From an uncultured Paraglaciecola sp. (lineage in GTDB: Bacteria > Pseudomonadota > Gammaproteobacteria > Enterobacterales > Alteromonadaceae), in assembly GCF_937123705.1 (NCBI RefSeq), contig NZ_CAKZKO010000120.1, positions 1 to 47,783 on the forward strand: a stretch of DNA of 47,783 bases, written 5' to 3'. The notes beneath the pieces are model-generated. The model saw nothing but the letters and a program-made list of their open reading frames with translations, was not told where the DNA came from and searched no databases. How positions within the stretch are numbered: position 1 is the stretch's first letter; every line of letters begins with the position of its first letter. A program made the position numbers and the translations under genes. Positions 15,825 to 24,025 of the stretch are shown piece after piece.

Positions 15825-15857
15825 ATTACAAAATTGTACTATGTACAATTTTGTAAT
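15825..15857. promoter_or_regulatory. 33-bp perfect palindrome, candidate enhancer (UAS)
   Basis: A 15-nt left arm (ATTACAAAATTGTAC) and its exact complement (15843-15857) surround the trinucleotide TAT. The near edge is 98 bp upstream of the sigma-54-type element at 15710-15727, a usual distance for an NtrC-type activator site. It is also 91 bp after the MscS stop, so a terminator role is the alternative, though no U-tract follows. Confidence 0.5.
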
Positions 15858-15947
15858 CTGGTTTCAATATAGTTTATCCCAGCAATAGATTAGTGCTCGC
15901 TGATGGCCAAATGTGATCATGGTCATACCCGTGCACTTTTAGAGTCA

Positions 15948-16850
15948 TTAATCTTGAGACTGTTTGTTTTTGGTTAACATGGTATTGAGCTTTTCACCAC
16001 CTTTAGCGCCAAAATCCAAAGTTCTGATAGGAAATGGTATCAGGATACCCGCTTGCTCCAAGGCCTTCTTAATAACAGTAACCCCTTGGTGCCTTGCTTG
16101 CATAAATCCAGTTTCCCCAGGGTATTTTATCCAAAACCATACGATTAAATCGACACTGCTTTCTCCAAAGCTTTGGGCAAATACGGCAGTTTTTTCGCTA
16201 TTAACGATAAAGTCACACTGATTGATTTTTTCTACAATAATATCAGCTGCTTTTTGTGGATCATCGGCATAGGAAATTCCTACGGGTACATCTACGCGCC
16301 TTATGCCTTTAGTTGAATAATTGGTTAGCACATTTCGAAATAGAATTTTATTAGGGATAACCTCTAATTGGCCCGAGAACGTCTCAACCAATGTATTACG
16401 CAAGTTAATGGTTTTAACCGTACCAAACACACTGTCGGTTTCAATCACGTCATCAATTTGAAACGGCTTGCGAATTCCCATTGCAATACCAGCAATTAGA
16501 TTTTCGGTCATATCTTGAAATGCAAAGCCAATTGCCAAGCCTATGATACCAGCTCCGGCTAGTAGAGAGGTTACCGTACCCGTTAGCCCTAAGAATTCTA
16601 GGGCAACAAATACGCCAGTAAATAGCACACAAACTTTTATGATTGAGGCAAGTAAATTAGCAATTTGCTTTGACTCGAGTGCTTTGTGCAAGATAGATTT
16701 CATGGCTTTACCGCTAATGCGGGCAATAACTGAAAACAAAATAGCTATTAGCAAAGCACCGACTAAGTTTGGTAGGTGCTTAATTAACGCTTCTAGCCAA
16801 GTGAGTAGTTTTTCGTCTATTAAGCTCCAAAATTTTTCGATATCGATCAT
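15948..16850 (-). CDS. small-conductance mechanosensitive channel (MscS family)
   Basis: A 300-residue MscS-type channel that opens under membrane tension to release solutes after osmotic downshock. It has three N-terminal transmembrane segments (about residues 22-45, 65-90 and 95-120). The pore helix is rich in Gly/Ala (SLLAGAGIIGLAIGFAFQDMTENLIAGI). The beta domain signature PFQIDDVIETDSVFGTVKTINLRNT and the cytoplasmic vestibule follow (VIPNKILFRNVLTNYS). Length is close to E. coli MscS (286). The gene starts 97 bp after the FNT gene with no terminator seen between, so co-transcription with it is likely. Confidence 0.93.
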   Translation of the reverse strand: MIDIEKFWSLIDEKLLTWLEALIKHLPNLVGALLIAILFSVIARISGKAMKSILHKALESKQIANLLASIIKVCVLFTGVFVALEFLGLTGTVTSLLAGAGIIGLAIGFAFQDMTENLIAGIAMGIRKPFQIDDVIETDSVFGTVKTINLRNTLVETFSGQLEVIPNKILFRNVLTNYSTKGIRRVDVPVGISYADDPQKAADIIVEKINQCDFIVNSEKTAVFAQSFGESSVDLIVWFWIKYPGETGFMQARHQGVTVIKKALEQAGILIPFPIRTLDFGAKGGEKLNTMLTKNKQSQD

Positions 16851-16946
16851 GGCGGTTTAATTCCTCCTGAAAGGGCTGTTATTAGTTGAATAATGATGAT
16901 GTTGCAGTGTCACTTAGCGCTGTTTGGCAATGAACCCAAGTTTGAG

Positions 16947-17858
16947 TTATTTATTAAGCGCTCGGATATGGCCATGATTTAGAAGTGCTACAAATATACT
17001 TCCTCCTAGCGCGTTACCCACTAAAATAACCGAAATAACTGAAATTGCCTTTGAGACTTGAAGTGAGTCAGAAGTAAACAAAGCAACAAATAGTTCCACT
17101 GATCCTGCAATTGAATGGTGTAAACCACCTACACCAATGACAAAAGTCACAATGTAAATACAAAGAATCTGACCGGCAGAAGAGTTTGTGGACAATATAG
17201 TCCAGGCACCTAGTGCCATTAACCACCCCGCTAAGACAGCACTGAAAAATAAAGTGCTGTAGTCATAAGAAACTATATGTTGAGCAACCATGGCGTATCC
17301 CTCTGATGCGTGAATAACACCTTCGGCGGAGGCAAGTAGTCCTGCACTTAAAAGCCCGCCAGTTAAATTACCTGTAATGACAATCGCCCACAGTTTAAAT
17401 AACGTTCTAAATCCACTGCGCCTGTCTAGCACTGGATAAAATGCTGTGGCCGTGTGTTCTGTGAATAATTGAGTACCACTAAGAATACACAGCACAAAAC
17501 CTAAAGGGTAAACCAAGGCTACAATAATGCGGTTAAATCCACTATTTAGATCGCCGACAATAGAGGCCATCACTCCTACTGCCATGACGGTAAAACAAAT
17601 AATCATTCCCGCAGCAATTGCAGATAAAAACAGTGATAGCACGGGCCTTTCTAATTGTTCCAAACCTTCTTCAATGGCTTTCTCTAAGATATCGTCTGGG
17701 TGTCTAAATGTTTCATCGGTGCGTTTTACAATGACAGAAACATACTCATCACTTTCCAATTTCCGTTTCTTGGTCCGCTCGGCAATATGCTCTTGATAGA
17801 GCGGTTCTCCATTCTCAGATAGAATGGTTGAATCATTGCTAGTTGTTTTATCGTTCAT
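16947..17858 (-). CDS. formate/nitrite transporter (FNT) family protein, YfdC-like
   Basis: A 303-residue inner-membrane protein with a charged 75-residue cytoplasmic N-terminus followed by six transmembrane segments of the FNT fold, a pentameric anion channel. Diagnostic parts are SAIAAGM at the first helix, GTQLFTEHTATAFYPV, GNLTGG and GVGGLHHSIAGSVELF. The long N-terminus and the QLFTEHT motif resemble the YfdC branch, whose substrate is unclear, more than FocA. A palindrome in its leader and a sigma-54-type promoter (17916-17931) precede it. Together with MscS it looks like an envelope or osmotic response unit. The ATG follows AAGGGGATAAC. Confidence 0.9.
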   Translation of the reverse strand: MNDKTTSNDSTILSENGEPLYQEHIAERTKKRKLESDEYVSVIVKRTDETFRHPDDILEKAIEEGLEQLERPVLSLFLSAIAAGMIICFTVMAVGVMASIVGDLNSGFNRIIVALVYPLGFVLCILSGTQLFTEHTATAFYPVLDRRSGFRTLFKLWAIVITGNLTGGLLSAGLLASAEGVIHASEGYAMVAQHIVSYDYSTLFFSAVLAGWLMALGAWTILSTNSSAGQILCIYIVTFVIGVGGLHHSIAGSVELFVALFTSDSLQVSKAISVISVILVGNALGGSIFVALLNHGHIRALNK

Positions 17859-17875
17859 GTTATCCCCTTAAAAGA

Positions 17876-17896
17876 TCTGCAAACACCGTTTGCAGA
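17876..17896 (-). promoter_or_regulatory. leader palindrome of the FNT gene
   Basis: TCTGCAAAC (17876-17884) and GTTTGCAGA (17888-17896) form a perfect 9-bp inverted repeat around ACC. It lies between the sigma-54-type promoter and the ribosome site, so it could be an RNA hairpin in the 5' leader or an operator. Confidence 0.45.
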
Positions 17897-17915
17897 ATTC
17901 ACTAAGGGTTCCAAG

Positions 17916-17931
17916 AGCAATTACCATTCCA
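17916..17931 (-). promoter_or_regulatory. sigma-54-type promoter of the FNT/MscS unit
   Basis: The minus strand reads TGGAATGGTAATTGCT, matching 10 of 12 consensus positions with exact GG-N10-GC spacing. It lies 58 bp upstream of the FNT ATG. An AGTGT-N9-ACACT inverted repeat at 18004-18022 lies 73-91 bp upstream and could be the activator site. Confidence 0.6.
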
Positions 17932-18003
17932 TAATACAAAAACAAGCTAAACACTGACTTTGTGACTGTGTAAGTAGCAATCATTCAAACAGGAAACGTT
18001 CAA

Positions 18004-18022
18004 AGTGTGAATAATTTACACT
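18004..18022. promoter_or_regulatory. AGTGT-N9-ACACT inverted repeat, candidate enhancer
   Basis: A 5-bp inverted repeat with a 9-nt spacer, positioned about 75-90 bp upstream of the sigma-54-type FNT promoter. It also precedes the stop of the phosphatase/kinase fusion gene by about 30 bp. Its sequence differs from the 15825 palindrome, so a common activator site is not established. Confidence 0.3.
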
Positions 18023-18050
18023 GGTAATTGTTAGATTTACGCTCTATCCA

Positions 18051-19667
18051 TTATTGCTCACACAAAATTTTCAAAGATTTTGGGTTAACATTAATGGATA
18101 AATTCTGAGCTTCTCTTGACTCTCCATCAATCACATAGTCAATACCTGTTTCACTACTGATGAAAATTTTAAGCGCTTTAGAATGATGAATATTAGTTGG
18201 CTTTGAATCCTGTAAAAAACCAGAAAAAGCCAATTCAAATAAGCTGGATACATTATCAGTAAGAGATTTTTGTGGCTTAACCCAAGTCAAATCTAAAAAG
18301 CCATTTGATACGTCTGGCCCATCTCCACCCTGTGCCAAAATAGTACTAAAAGGTGCGGCATTAGCGATAACTAAACTTGAAGTTTCTAAGGTTTCTTTAG
18401 CCTCGTCATCCTGCTGCAATATATAGGTTTGTACTTGATTTCGGTTGACCGCATTCCATAGAGAATTCAAATAAGCGAATTGACCTCCATTGTCTTTTTC
18501 TTCGCGATTCGCGCCTTCAATCATTTGCTGTTCAAATCCAAGGCCTACTAACAGTAGTACCAGTTCATCGTTACAAGTGGCCGTATCTATTAATTGAGAC
18601 TTACCTTTAATAATGGCATCACAAGCAACGGGCACTGGTAATAACTTTGAACTTATGCCCATTAATACATGAGCTAAGGCATTGGCTGTACCCATAGGTA
18701 GTATGCCCATAGTGATCTTTGAATTGAGCAGTTCAGATGCAACTTCAGTAAGCGTTCCATCGCCGCCACAAGCGACAATGACTTGTGCCCCTTGCCCTTT
18801 GGCTTCTCTTGTTAATTCTTTTGCTGATTTATCAAGGGTTGTTTCTAATATATTTATCACAAAATGAGGCTGTAAAAGCTGCATTATTTCGGCCTTGTTT
18901 TTAGGCCACTTACCACCTCCCGATACTGGGTTTGCGATTATCCAAATCGTTTTCTTTATTTTTAATTTCCCTTGCTTATGAAATTCACTTAAGGCTTTAA
19001 GTTGATGCTTATTTAGATTGGCAGTTGCTCGTATACCTCTTATTTTATCTAAGGCTTCTGACACTGAAAGTTTTGGATTTTGGCTAAGTAAATAGGCCGC
19101 AACCACCAAAACTGACCGACCTCGCCCCAAGGCACAATGAACAACAACTGCACGATTATTTTTAATGTGATTTTCTAACCAGTGAATGGCTTTTTGTAAC
19201 TTTTCTAACGAAGGTGACTTATGATCAAGAACAGGTATATTAAAATAATCCAATTCTCTATTTTCCGAACTCCAATCTAACCCATCAAACTCTGCTGTTA
19301 CATCTAAAACTCCTTTGATGCCTATTTCACTGAGGTTATCTACGTCAGAGGAAAATAAGCGACAACCAAGAAATAAGTACTCATCAATTTGCTGGATGGC
19401 CGGCACCTTATCTCGGCTTCTAGCCCAAGAATTGTAAAGCTGCACCCCCATCAAAAAAGGTACAAATAACCAACGTATATAGAATGGAATACTGCCATTG
19501 CTCTTTTTACGAAAAATCATGGGGACATTAAAAATATAAGCAAAACTGACAACCGATAATGACAATGCGGCCCAACACAACAAAATGGCAAGGTAAACAT
19601 TAGATGTGAAGAAAGCTGTCGCCAATAAAACTAAGGCACCAAGCACATAATATTTCACTATAAACAT
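18051..19667 (-). CDS. dual-specificity phosphatase / diacylglycerol kinase fusion protein
   Basis: A 538-residue membrane-anchored fusion. Hydrophobic segments at about residues 5-22, 25-46 and 62-76 precede a dual-specificity phosphatase domain (about 88-235). This has the CX5R active site HCALGRGRS (Cys178, Arg184) and a plausible general acid in PVLDHKSPS. A lipid-kinase/DAGK catalytic domain (about 240-535) follows, with IANPVSGGGK, the nucleotide-binding GGDGTLTEV (301-309), MGTANALAH and a C-terminal DGE motif. The first part would remove phosphate from protein or lipid and the second would phosphorylate a lipid such as diacylglycerol. The gene ends 192 bp before the FNT start. Fusion of the two activities is unusual; frames are continuous, so it is not an assembly artefact visible here. 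Confidence 0.88.
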   Translation of the reverse strand: MFIVKYYVLGALVLLATAFFTSNVYLAILLCWAALSLSVVSFAYIFNVPMIFRKKSNGSIPFYIRWLFVPFLMGVQLYNSWARSRDKVPAIQQIDEYLFLGCRLFSSDVDNLSEIGIKGVLDVTAEFDGLDWSSENRELDYFNIPVLDHKSPSLEKLQKAIHWLENHIKNNRAVVVHCALGRGRSVLVVAAYLLSQNPKLSVSEALDKIRGIRATANLNKHQLKALSEFHKQGKLKIKKTIWIIANPVSGGGKWPKNKAEIMQLLQPHFVINILETTLDKSAKELTREAKGQGAQVIVACGGDGTLTEVASELLNSKITMGILPMGTANALAHVLMGISSKLLPVPVACDAIIKGKSQLIDTATCNDELVLLLVGLGFEQQMIEGANREEKDNGGQFAYLNSLWNAVNRNQVQTYILQQDDEAKETLETSSLVIANAAPFSTILAQGGDGPDVSNGFLDLTWVKPQKSLTDNVSSLFELAFSGFLQDSKPTNIHHSKALKIFISSETGIDYVIDGESREAQNLSINVNPKSLKILCEQ

Positions 19668-19813
19668 AATAATTTTTACTCCTTTACAATACGACGGATG
19701 AAATCATAAGCACTCACTACCCATCAGAATACTTAAAAGAAATGCCGCAACATTCTTTGTTATTGCAGACTTATGCAAATCTCATGCAATTTTTTTAATA
19801 GAACGGTTTTTAG

Positions 19814-21775
19814 TTAGATAAGGTTTTGAAGTGTTTGTAAACTAACAGGTTTAAGAATGGATTGATGGATACCAGCCTGAGTTAATAGGTCTTTTGAAAC
19901 TTGTTCTCCACTGACCATAACAAGCGCTAACTGTGGATACAGTTGTTTAATGTTTTGCGCTAATTCTAACCCTGACTCGTCAGGAAGATGTAAATCTAAT
20001 AATACTTTATACCAGTTTCCGCCAGCACTTAACTTGCTGTAGCACTCTTGTGCGGTCAATGCGACCTCGGCTTGTACTCCTAAAGACTCAAACAGTAGTA
20101 TGGTTATGTCCGCTACCTCTTTATCATCTTCGACAATCAGGATTTTCTTAAAACTATTTTCGTCTTTAGTTACAGTCCTTTCACTGTGAATGACACTAGC
20201 CAAACCTTTTGGAAGATGTGTCTGTAACGCTTTGTGCAAGTCAGTTTTTATGATGGGTTTCGGCACTATGCTATCAAACCCTATTTCTTTTAGTTCTTGT
20301 TTCACGCCTTTCATTGTAGATGCTGTAATTGCAATAATAGGCTTATCAAATCCTAAGGCGCGAAATGCCCTAATGGCTCTTTTTCCATCCAATTTAGGCA
20401 TATGAATATCCATTAAAATCAGATCAAAATCTCCGCCTTGTGTCTTTACTTTTTGGTAATGATCAAGTGCATCCTGGCCATTCACTGCATACCGCGTGTT
20501 TAATCCAAATGATTGGCAATAGTGTTGTATTAAATTACGAATATCCTCCATATCATCAACCACTAATACCTCACCCGTTAATGATGCCAATGAGTCATTG
20601 TCAGGAGTATAAAACTGCTGATCTAGTACCAGCAGGCTTCTAGGTTGTTGGGTTATAGGTCCAGGATCGATTGAGAAAGTAAATGCGCTACCTTGGTTAA
20701 TTGTAGAATCAACTGTAATTGTTCCTCCCATGTATTTGATCAGCTCAGAACAAATAGCTAATCCCAAGCCTGCTCCCTCTTCTTTTCTGGATATAATGTC
20801 TTCAACTTGCTCAAAAGGCCTAAATATAGTTTCCAGCATTGAATCGGGAATACCCTGGCCTGTATCGGTAATTTTAAAAAAGAGATGCTCTTTTTTATCC
20901 AGAGTGTCGGTCCATAAACACAATTCTACTTGTCCTTGCTCTGTAAATTTTAAAGCGTTGTGAATTATATTGATTAACACTTGCCGTAATCTGATTGGGT
21001 CTGTGTAAATATATTCAGGAAGTGGCTCAGTATTTATTGCTGTTAATAATATGTTTTTTTCTGATGCTTGGATTTGCATCAAGTAAAATATATTGGTGAG
21101 AAAATTGTCCAGTTTGACTTTAGATACGTTGTATTCAAGTTTTCCAGCAGTAATTTTAGACAGGTCTAGTACATTATTTAAAAGTTCTAATAAATGCTTT
21201 CCATTGTTATGAATGATGTTTAACTCTGGTTTGACTTTAGTCGCTTTATCAGTGCCAAGCAGTAACTCTGTATATCCCAAAATAGATGTCAAAGGTGTTC
21301 GTAATTCATGACTAAGATGGGCTAAAAATCTATCTTTTGAACGATTGCGGGTTTCAGCCTTGATCCGCTCGACTTTTTCCTTTTCAATTTCTTGCCTTGC
21401 TAGCGCATACCTAATAGTACGAGCAAATCGTGCTGTGGTAATATCACCCTTTACCAAATAGTCCACCGCCCCAGCTTTAAGTGCGGCTTGATCCACGGCT
21501 TCATCGGATTGCCCAGTTAACATAATAATGGGTGTAGTACAGGCTTCACGTTGAGCAGTTTCCAACACTGTTAAACCGTTATAGGCACCCAATTGAAAAT
21601 CCAATAAACAGATATCATGAATACCTCTGCGGAGTTGTTCAAGTGCAGCATTAGGATTCGTCACCCAGTCTATGACAAAGTGGTATGAGTCAAGTTGCCG
21701 CAGTGAATCACATGTGAGTACATAGTCGTCTTCATCATCTTCAACTAATAGTACTTTGGCTGTTTTAACTGTCAT
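19814..21775 (-). CDS. hybrid sensor histidine kinase, REC-HisKA-HATPase-REC-REC
   Basis: A soluble 653-residue phosphorelay kinase. The first receiver has Asp59 in CLLDFQL. HisKA is SHELRTPLTSILGY (His about 156), and the HATPase has N-box NIIHNALKFTEQG, G1 DTGQGIP and G2 GAGLGLA. The second receiver has Asp about 456 in LMDIHMPKLDG and the third Asp about 594 in LLDLHLPDESG. There is no membrane segment, so input must come through the N-terminal receiver from a partner kinase. The ATG at 21775 is preferred over an in-frame ATG at 21820: it follows TAAGG, begins right at TVKTAKVLLVEDD and sits 7 bp after the previous gene. It is the last gene of the five-gene signalling operon. Confidence 0.93.
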   Translation of the reverse strand: MTVKTAKVLLVEDDEDDYVLTCDSLRQLDSYHFVIDWVTNPNAALEQLRRGIHDICLLDFQLGAYNGLTVLETAQREACTTPIIMLTGQSDEAVDQAALKAGAVDYLVKGDITTARFARTIRYALARQEIEKEKVERIKAETRNRSKDRFLAHLSHELRTPLTSILGYTELLLGTDKATKVKPELNIIHNNGKHLLELLNNVLDLSKITAGKLEYNVSKVKLDNFLTNIFYLMQIQASEKNILLTAINTEPLPEYIYTDPIRLRQVLINIIHNALKFTEQGQVELCLWTDTLDKKEHLFFKITDTGQGIPDSMLETIFRPFEQVEDIISRKEEGAGLGLAICSELIKYMGGTITVDSTINQGSAFTFSIDPGPITQQPRSLLVLDQQFYTPDNDSLASLTGEVLVVDDMEDIRNLIQHYCQSFGLNTRYAVNGQDALDHYQKVKTQGGDFDLILMDIHMPKLDGKRAIRAFRALGFDKPIIAITASTMKGVKQELKEIGFDSIVPKPIIKTDLHKALQTHLPKGLASVIHSERTVTKDENSFKKILIVEDDKEVADITILLFESLGVQAEVALTAQECYSKLSAGGNWYKVLLDLHLPDESGLELAQNIKQLYPQLALVMVSGEQVSKDLLTQAGIHQSILKPVSLQTLQNLI

Positions 21776-21782
21776 TAAAACC

Positions 21783-22244
21783 TTACTCAGGTGACTCGTT
21801 TGGTAATTCCACAAACTCAACCCAATAGCGACCTAGTGCTTTCATTAACTTCACTAGTCCATCAAAATTAACGGGTTTGGCAATGTAGGACGCTGCCCCT
21901 AAATTATAGCCTTTAATTTTGTCTTCCTCTTGCACCGAAGTCGTCAAGATAACCACAGGAATATTTTTAAGATTGGGATCGGCTTTAATTTCTTGTAATG
22001 CTTCTCGCCCGTCTTTTCGAGGCATATTTAAATCAAGTAAAATTAGGCTGGGTTTAGGTGACAAGCTTTTATCTGAAAATTTTCCTTCTCTTCTTAAATA
22101 CTGAAGTAACTCGACACCATCTTCGACACAATACAGACTATTTCTGACACGACTTTCTTTTAATGCGTCTTTAGTAAGTAAGCGATCATCTTCATCATCA
22201 TCAGCCATAAGAATAGTGATGGGCTTTGAACAACTATACTGCAT
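21783..22244 (-). CDS. single-domain response regulator (Rcp1-like)
   Basis: A 153-residue receiver-only protein of the type paired with phytochrome- and CHASE3-class kinases. It has the acidic pocket ADDDEDD (residues 14-20), phospho-acceptor Asp71 in ILLDLNMPRKDG, and the conserved Thr (VILTTS) and Lys (YIAKPV). The output is presumably transfer to, or control of, the hybrid kinase encoded just downstream. In-frame ATGs at 22268 and 22262 also exist. The one at 22244 is preferred because GGAG lies 9 nt upstream and the receiver fold starts soon after. The gene overlaps the 3' end of the CHASE3 kinase gene by 11 nt, suggesting translational coupling. Confidence 0.92.
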   Translation of the reverse strand: MQYSCSKPITILMADDDEDDRLLTKDALKESRVRNSLYCVEDGVELLQYLRREGKFSDKSLSPKPSLILLDLNMPRKDGREALQEIKADPNLKNIPVVILTTSVQEEDKIKGYNLGAASYIAKPVNFDGLVKLMKALGRYWVEFVELPNESPE

Positions 22245-23712
22245 AAGAAATTTCTCCAACATTTTCAACTAGGGTTGTATCAGCGGGGATTTCGAATGTA
22301 AATCGGGCCCCTTTACCAAGCTCACTTTTTGCTTCAATTTTTCCACCATGCCTTTCAACTATTCTGCGGCATATGGCCAAACCAATTCCGGTACCTTTAT
22401 ATTCGGTACGTGCGTGCAGACGCTGAAAAGGAGCAAAAATTTTGTCAGAAAATGTCTGCTCAAAACCAATGCCATTGTCTTCTATTGTAAACACATGCCA
22501 TTTAGCATGATCCACTTGTTTCTCTTGGTAAAGCACTTTTACATGAGGAGACGAATTTGGGCGGCGAAATTTAATGGCGTTTGAGATCAGGTTGACAAAG
22601 AGTTGATGCATTTGACTGGGGTCGGCATTAATATTCGGCATTTCTTCAACTGTAACTACCGTGTCACTCTCTATGATACTAATTTCTAAATCATCTATGA
22701 TTTCTTCAATGACTTGATTTAAAGCCACATCAGAAAACGCTTTGCCCCGTGTCGATATTCTAGAGAATTCGAGCAAATCATTAATCAAATTTGACATTCT
22801 TTCTGCCGCTTTTTTCATGCGATTAATATAGTCTGCTCCGACCTCATCAAGTGCTTGTGAATAATTGGATTCTAACCTATCCCCAAAAGCACGTATCTTC
22901 CTAAGAGGCTCTTGCAAGTCATGGGAAGCTACAAATGCAAAGTCTTCTAACTCGCGATTGCTGCGAGATAACTCTTCTGAATAAAGTGTTAACTCCTTGG
23001 TTCTTTCTGCCACTTTATCGGTTAATTTTTCATTTTGTTGCTCTAGCAACTTTTGATGCATTGATTGTTCTCGACTATTAAGTTTTGCTAGCAATGCTAG
23101 GCCAAACAAAAGCAATGCACTGGTTATCCCTGAAATAGCAAAGGTCACTTTTGCCTCTTTTTGAATATTGGAAAGCCTAGTAAACATTTGGTTTCTGTGG
23201 GCAACTTCCAACTCCTTCATATAGTCCAAACTCGCACGAAACTCCATATACAAGTCACGTCCTTTGCCCGTCATAATGACTTTAAGTGCTCTTTTCTCTC
23301 TATCTGCCGACACCAGCTCGACAGTCTTTACAAGTTCTTCTACTTTCTGTTGAACTAAAGTTAATAAAAGCTCTATACGTTTAGTTTGTCCCGGAATGTC
23401 GGAGTTAATGGCAACTAAATCTTCTTTTTGTTGAGACAACCTAGCCATTGCATCTTGGTAAGGTGTTAAATACTCTTCTAATTCTGTTAATAAATAGCCG
23501 CGCTGCCCTGTTTCAGCCATTAATACTAGGCTATTTAACTCATCTAATTCCCCTATAATTTCACCGGTGTTATATAAGCTTAGTTGCGTATTTGATAGGT
23601 CATCTATGGTTCGCATGGCTAATACGCCGTTAAATACAATAACGGCCACCACAATTACAATCGCGACGAGCCAATTAACTAAGCTGCTCTCAAACAATTT
23701 TCTGATAGACAT
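22234..23712 (-). CDS. membrane sensor histidine kinase with CHASE3 domain
   Basis: A 492-residue kinase. A transmembrane segment (about 12-31) leads into a periplasmic CHASE3 domain (about 35-180, with AETGQRGYLLTELEEYL). A second membrane segment (about 190-210), a coiled linker (about 215-258), HisKA with FVASHDLQEPLRKI (His264) and a HATPase follow, with NLISNAIKFR, DNGIGF and GTGIGLAICRRIVERHGG. CHASE3 sensors respond to unidentified extracellular cues. The SHDLQEPL H-box type commonly pairs with Rcp1-like regulators, and one is encoded immediately downstream with overlap. It is the only obvious membrane sensor of the operon. Confidence 0.94.
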   Translation of the reverse strand: MSIRKLFESSLVNWLVAIVIVVAVIVFNGVLAMRTIDDLSNTQLSLYNTGEIIGELDELNSLVLMAETGQRGYLLTELEEYLTPYQDAMARLSQQKEDLVAINSDIPGQTKRIELLLTLVQQKVEELVKTVELVSADREKRALKVIMTGKGRDLYMEFRASLDYMKELEVAHRNQMFTRLSNIQKEAKVTFAISGITSALLLFGLALLAKLNSREQSMHQKLLEQQNEKLTDKVAERTKELTLYSEELSRSNRELEDFAFVASHDLQEPLRKIRAFGDRLESNYSQALDEVGADYINRMKKAAERMSNLINDLLEFSRISTRGKAFSDVALNQVIEEIIDDLEISIIESDTVVTVEEMPNINADPSQMHQLFVNLISNAIKFRRPNSSPHVKVLYQEKQVDHAKWHVFTIEDNGIGFEQTFSDKIFAPFQRLHARTEYKGTGIGLAICRRIVERHGGKIEAKSELGKGARFTFEIPADTTLVENVGEISYAV

Positions 23713-23744
23713 ATATTCTCGTAAATAAGTCGTAGTGTTAAATA

Positions 23745-23990
23745 TTAGTCAGTACTAGTTTTTTCTATAGCAGTGCGGATATGTTCAGATATATTCTGAA
23801 GCCCCGAACTGCACGCTTGGCATTCATTAATAATTTTATCGATACTGGTTATGGCTTTTTCTTTTGGCATATCATTTTCCAACACCAACTTTATAAGCTC
23901 TGCTTGCATCGATATTCTGTTAAGTGGACTGCGAGTATCGTGTATTAATTTGTCGATTTGATTTGCGTCAATATTCATTCTAACTACCAT
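23745..23990 (-). CDS. DHp-only (HisKA-like) small signalling protein
   Basis: An 81-residue all-helical protein whose N-terminal helix contains LIHDTRSPLNRISMQAELIK. This matches the H-box of histidine kinases, with His17 in the phospho-acceptor position followed by D and the usual P-L-N. The second helix (KAITSIDKIINECQACSSGLQNI) would complete a dimerisation/phosphotransfer hairpin, but there is no ATP-binding domain. It may act as a Spo0B/Hpt-like phosphotransfer protein or as a partner that heterodimerises with the neighbouring kinases. An alternative ATG lies at 23978. It is 35 bp after the sigma-54 activator gene and 32 bp before the CHASE3 kinase gene, all in one direction. The function is inferred. 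Confidence 0.7.
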   Translation of the reverse strand: MVVRMNIDANQIDKLIHDTRSPLNRISMQAELIKLVLENDMPKEKAITSIDKIINECQACSSGLQNISEHIRTAIEKTSTD

Positions 23991-24025
23991 TTTTATTGCG
24001 CCTTGGTAAATTTTGATTACCGACC

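Noticed and set aside
19668..19813. Searched for a sigma-54 element upstream of the phosphatase/kinase fusion
   Set aside because: No GG-N10-GC pair with acceptable flanks was found, so this gene was not added to the proposed regulon with direct evidence.
22348..22584. Plus-strand frame of 78 codons opposite the CHASE3 kinase gene
   Set aside because: It lies entirely within the conserved HATPase coding sequence on the other strand and shows no independent features.
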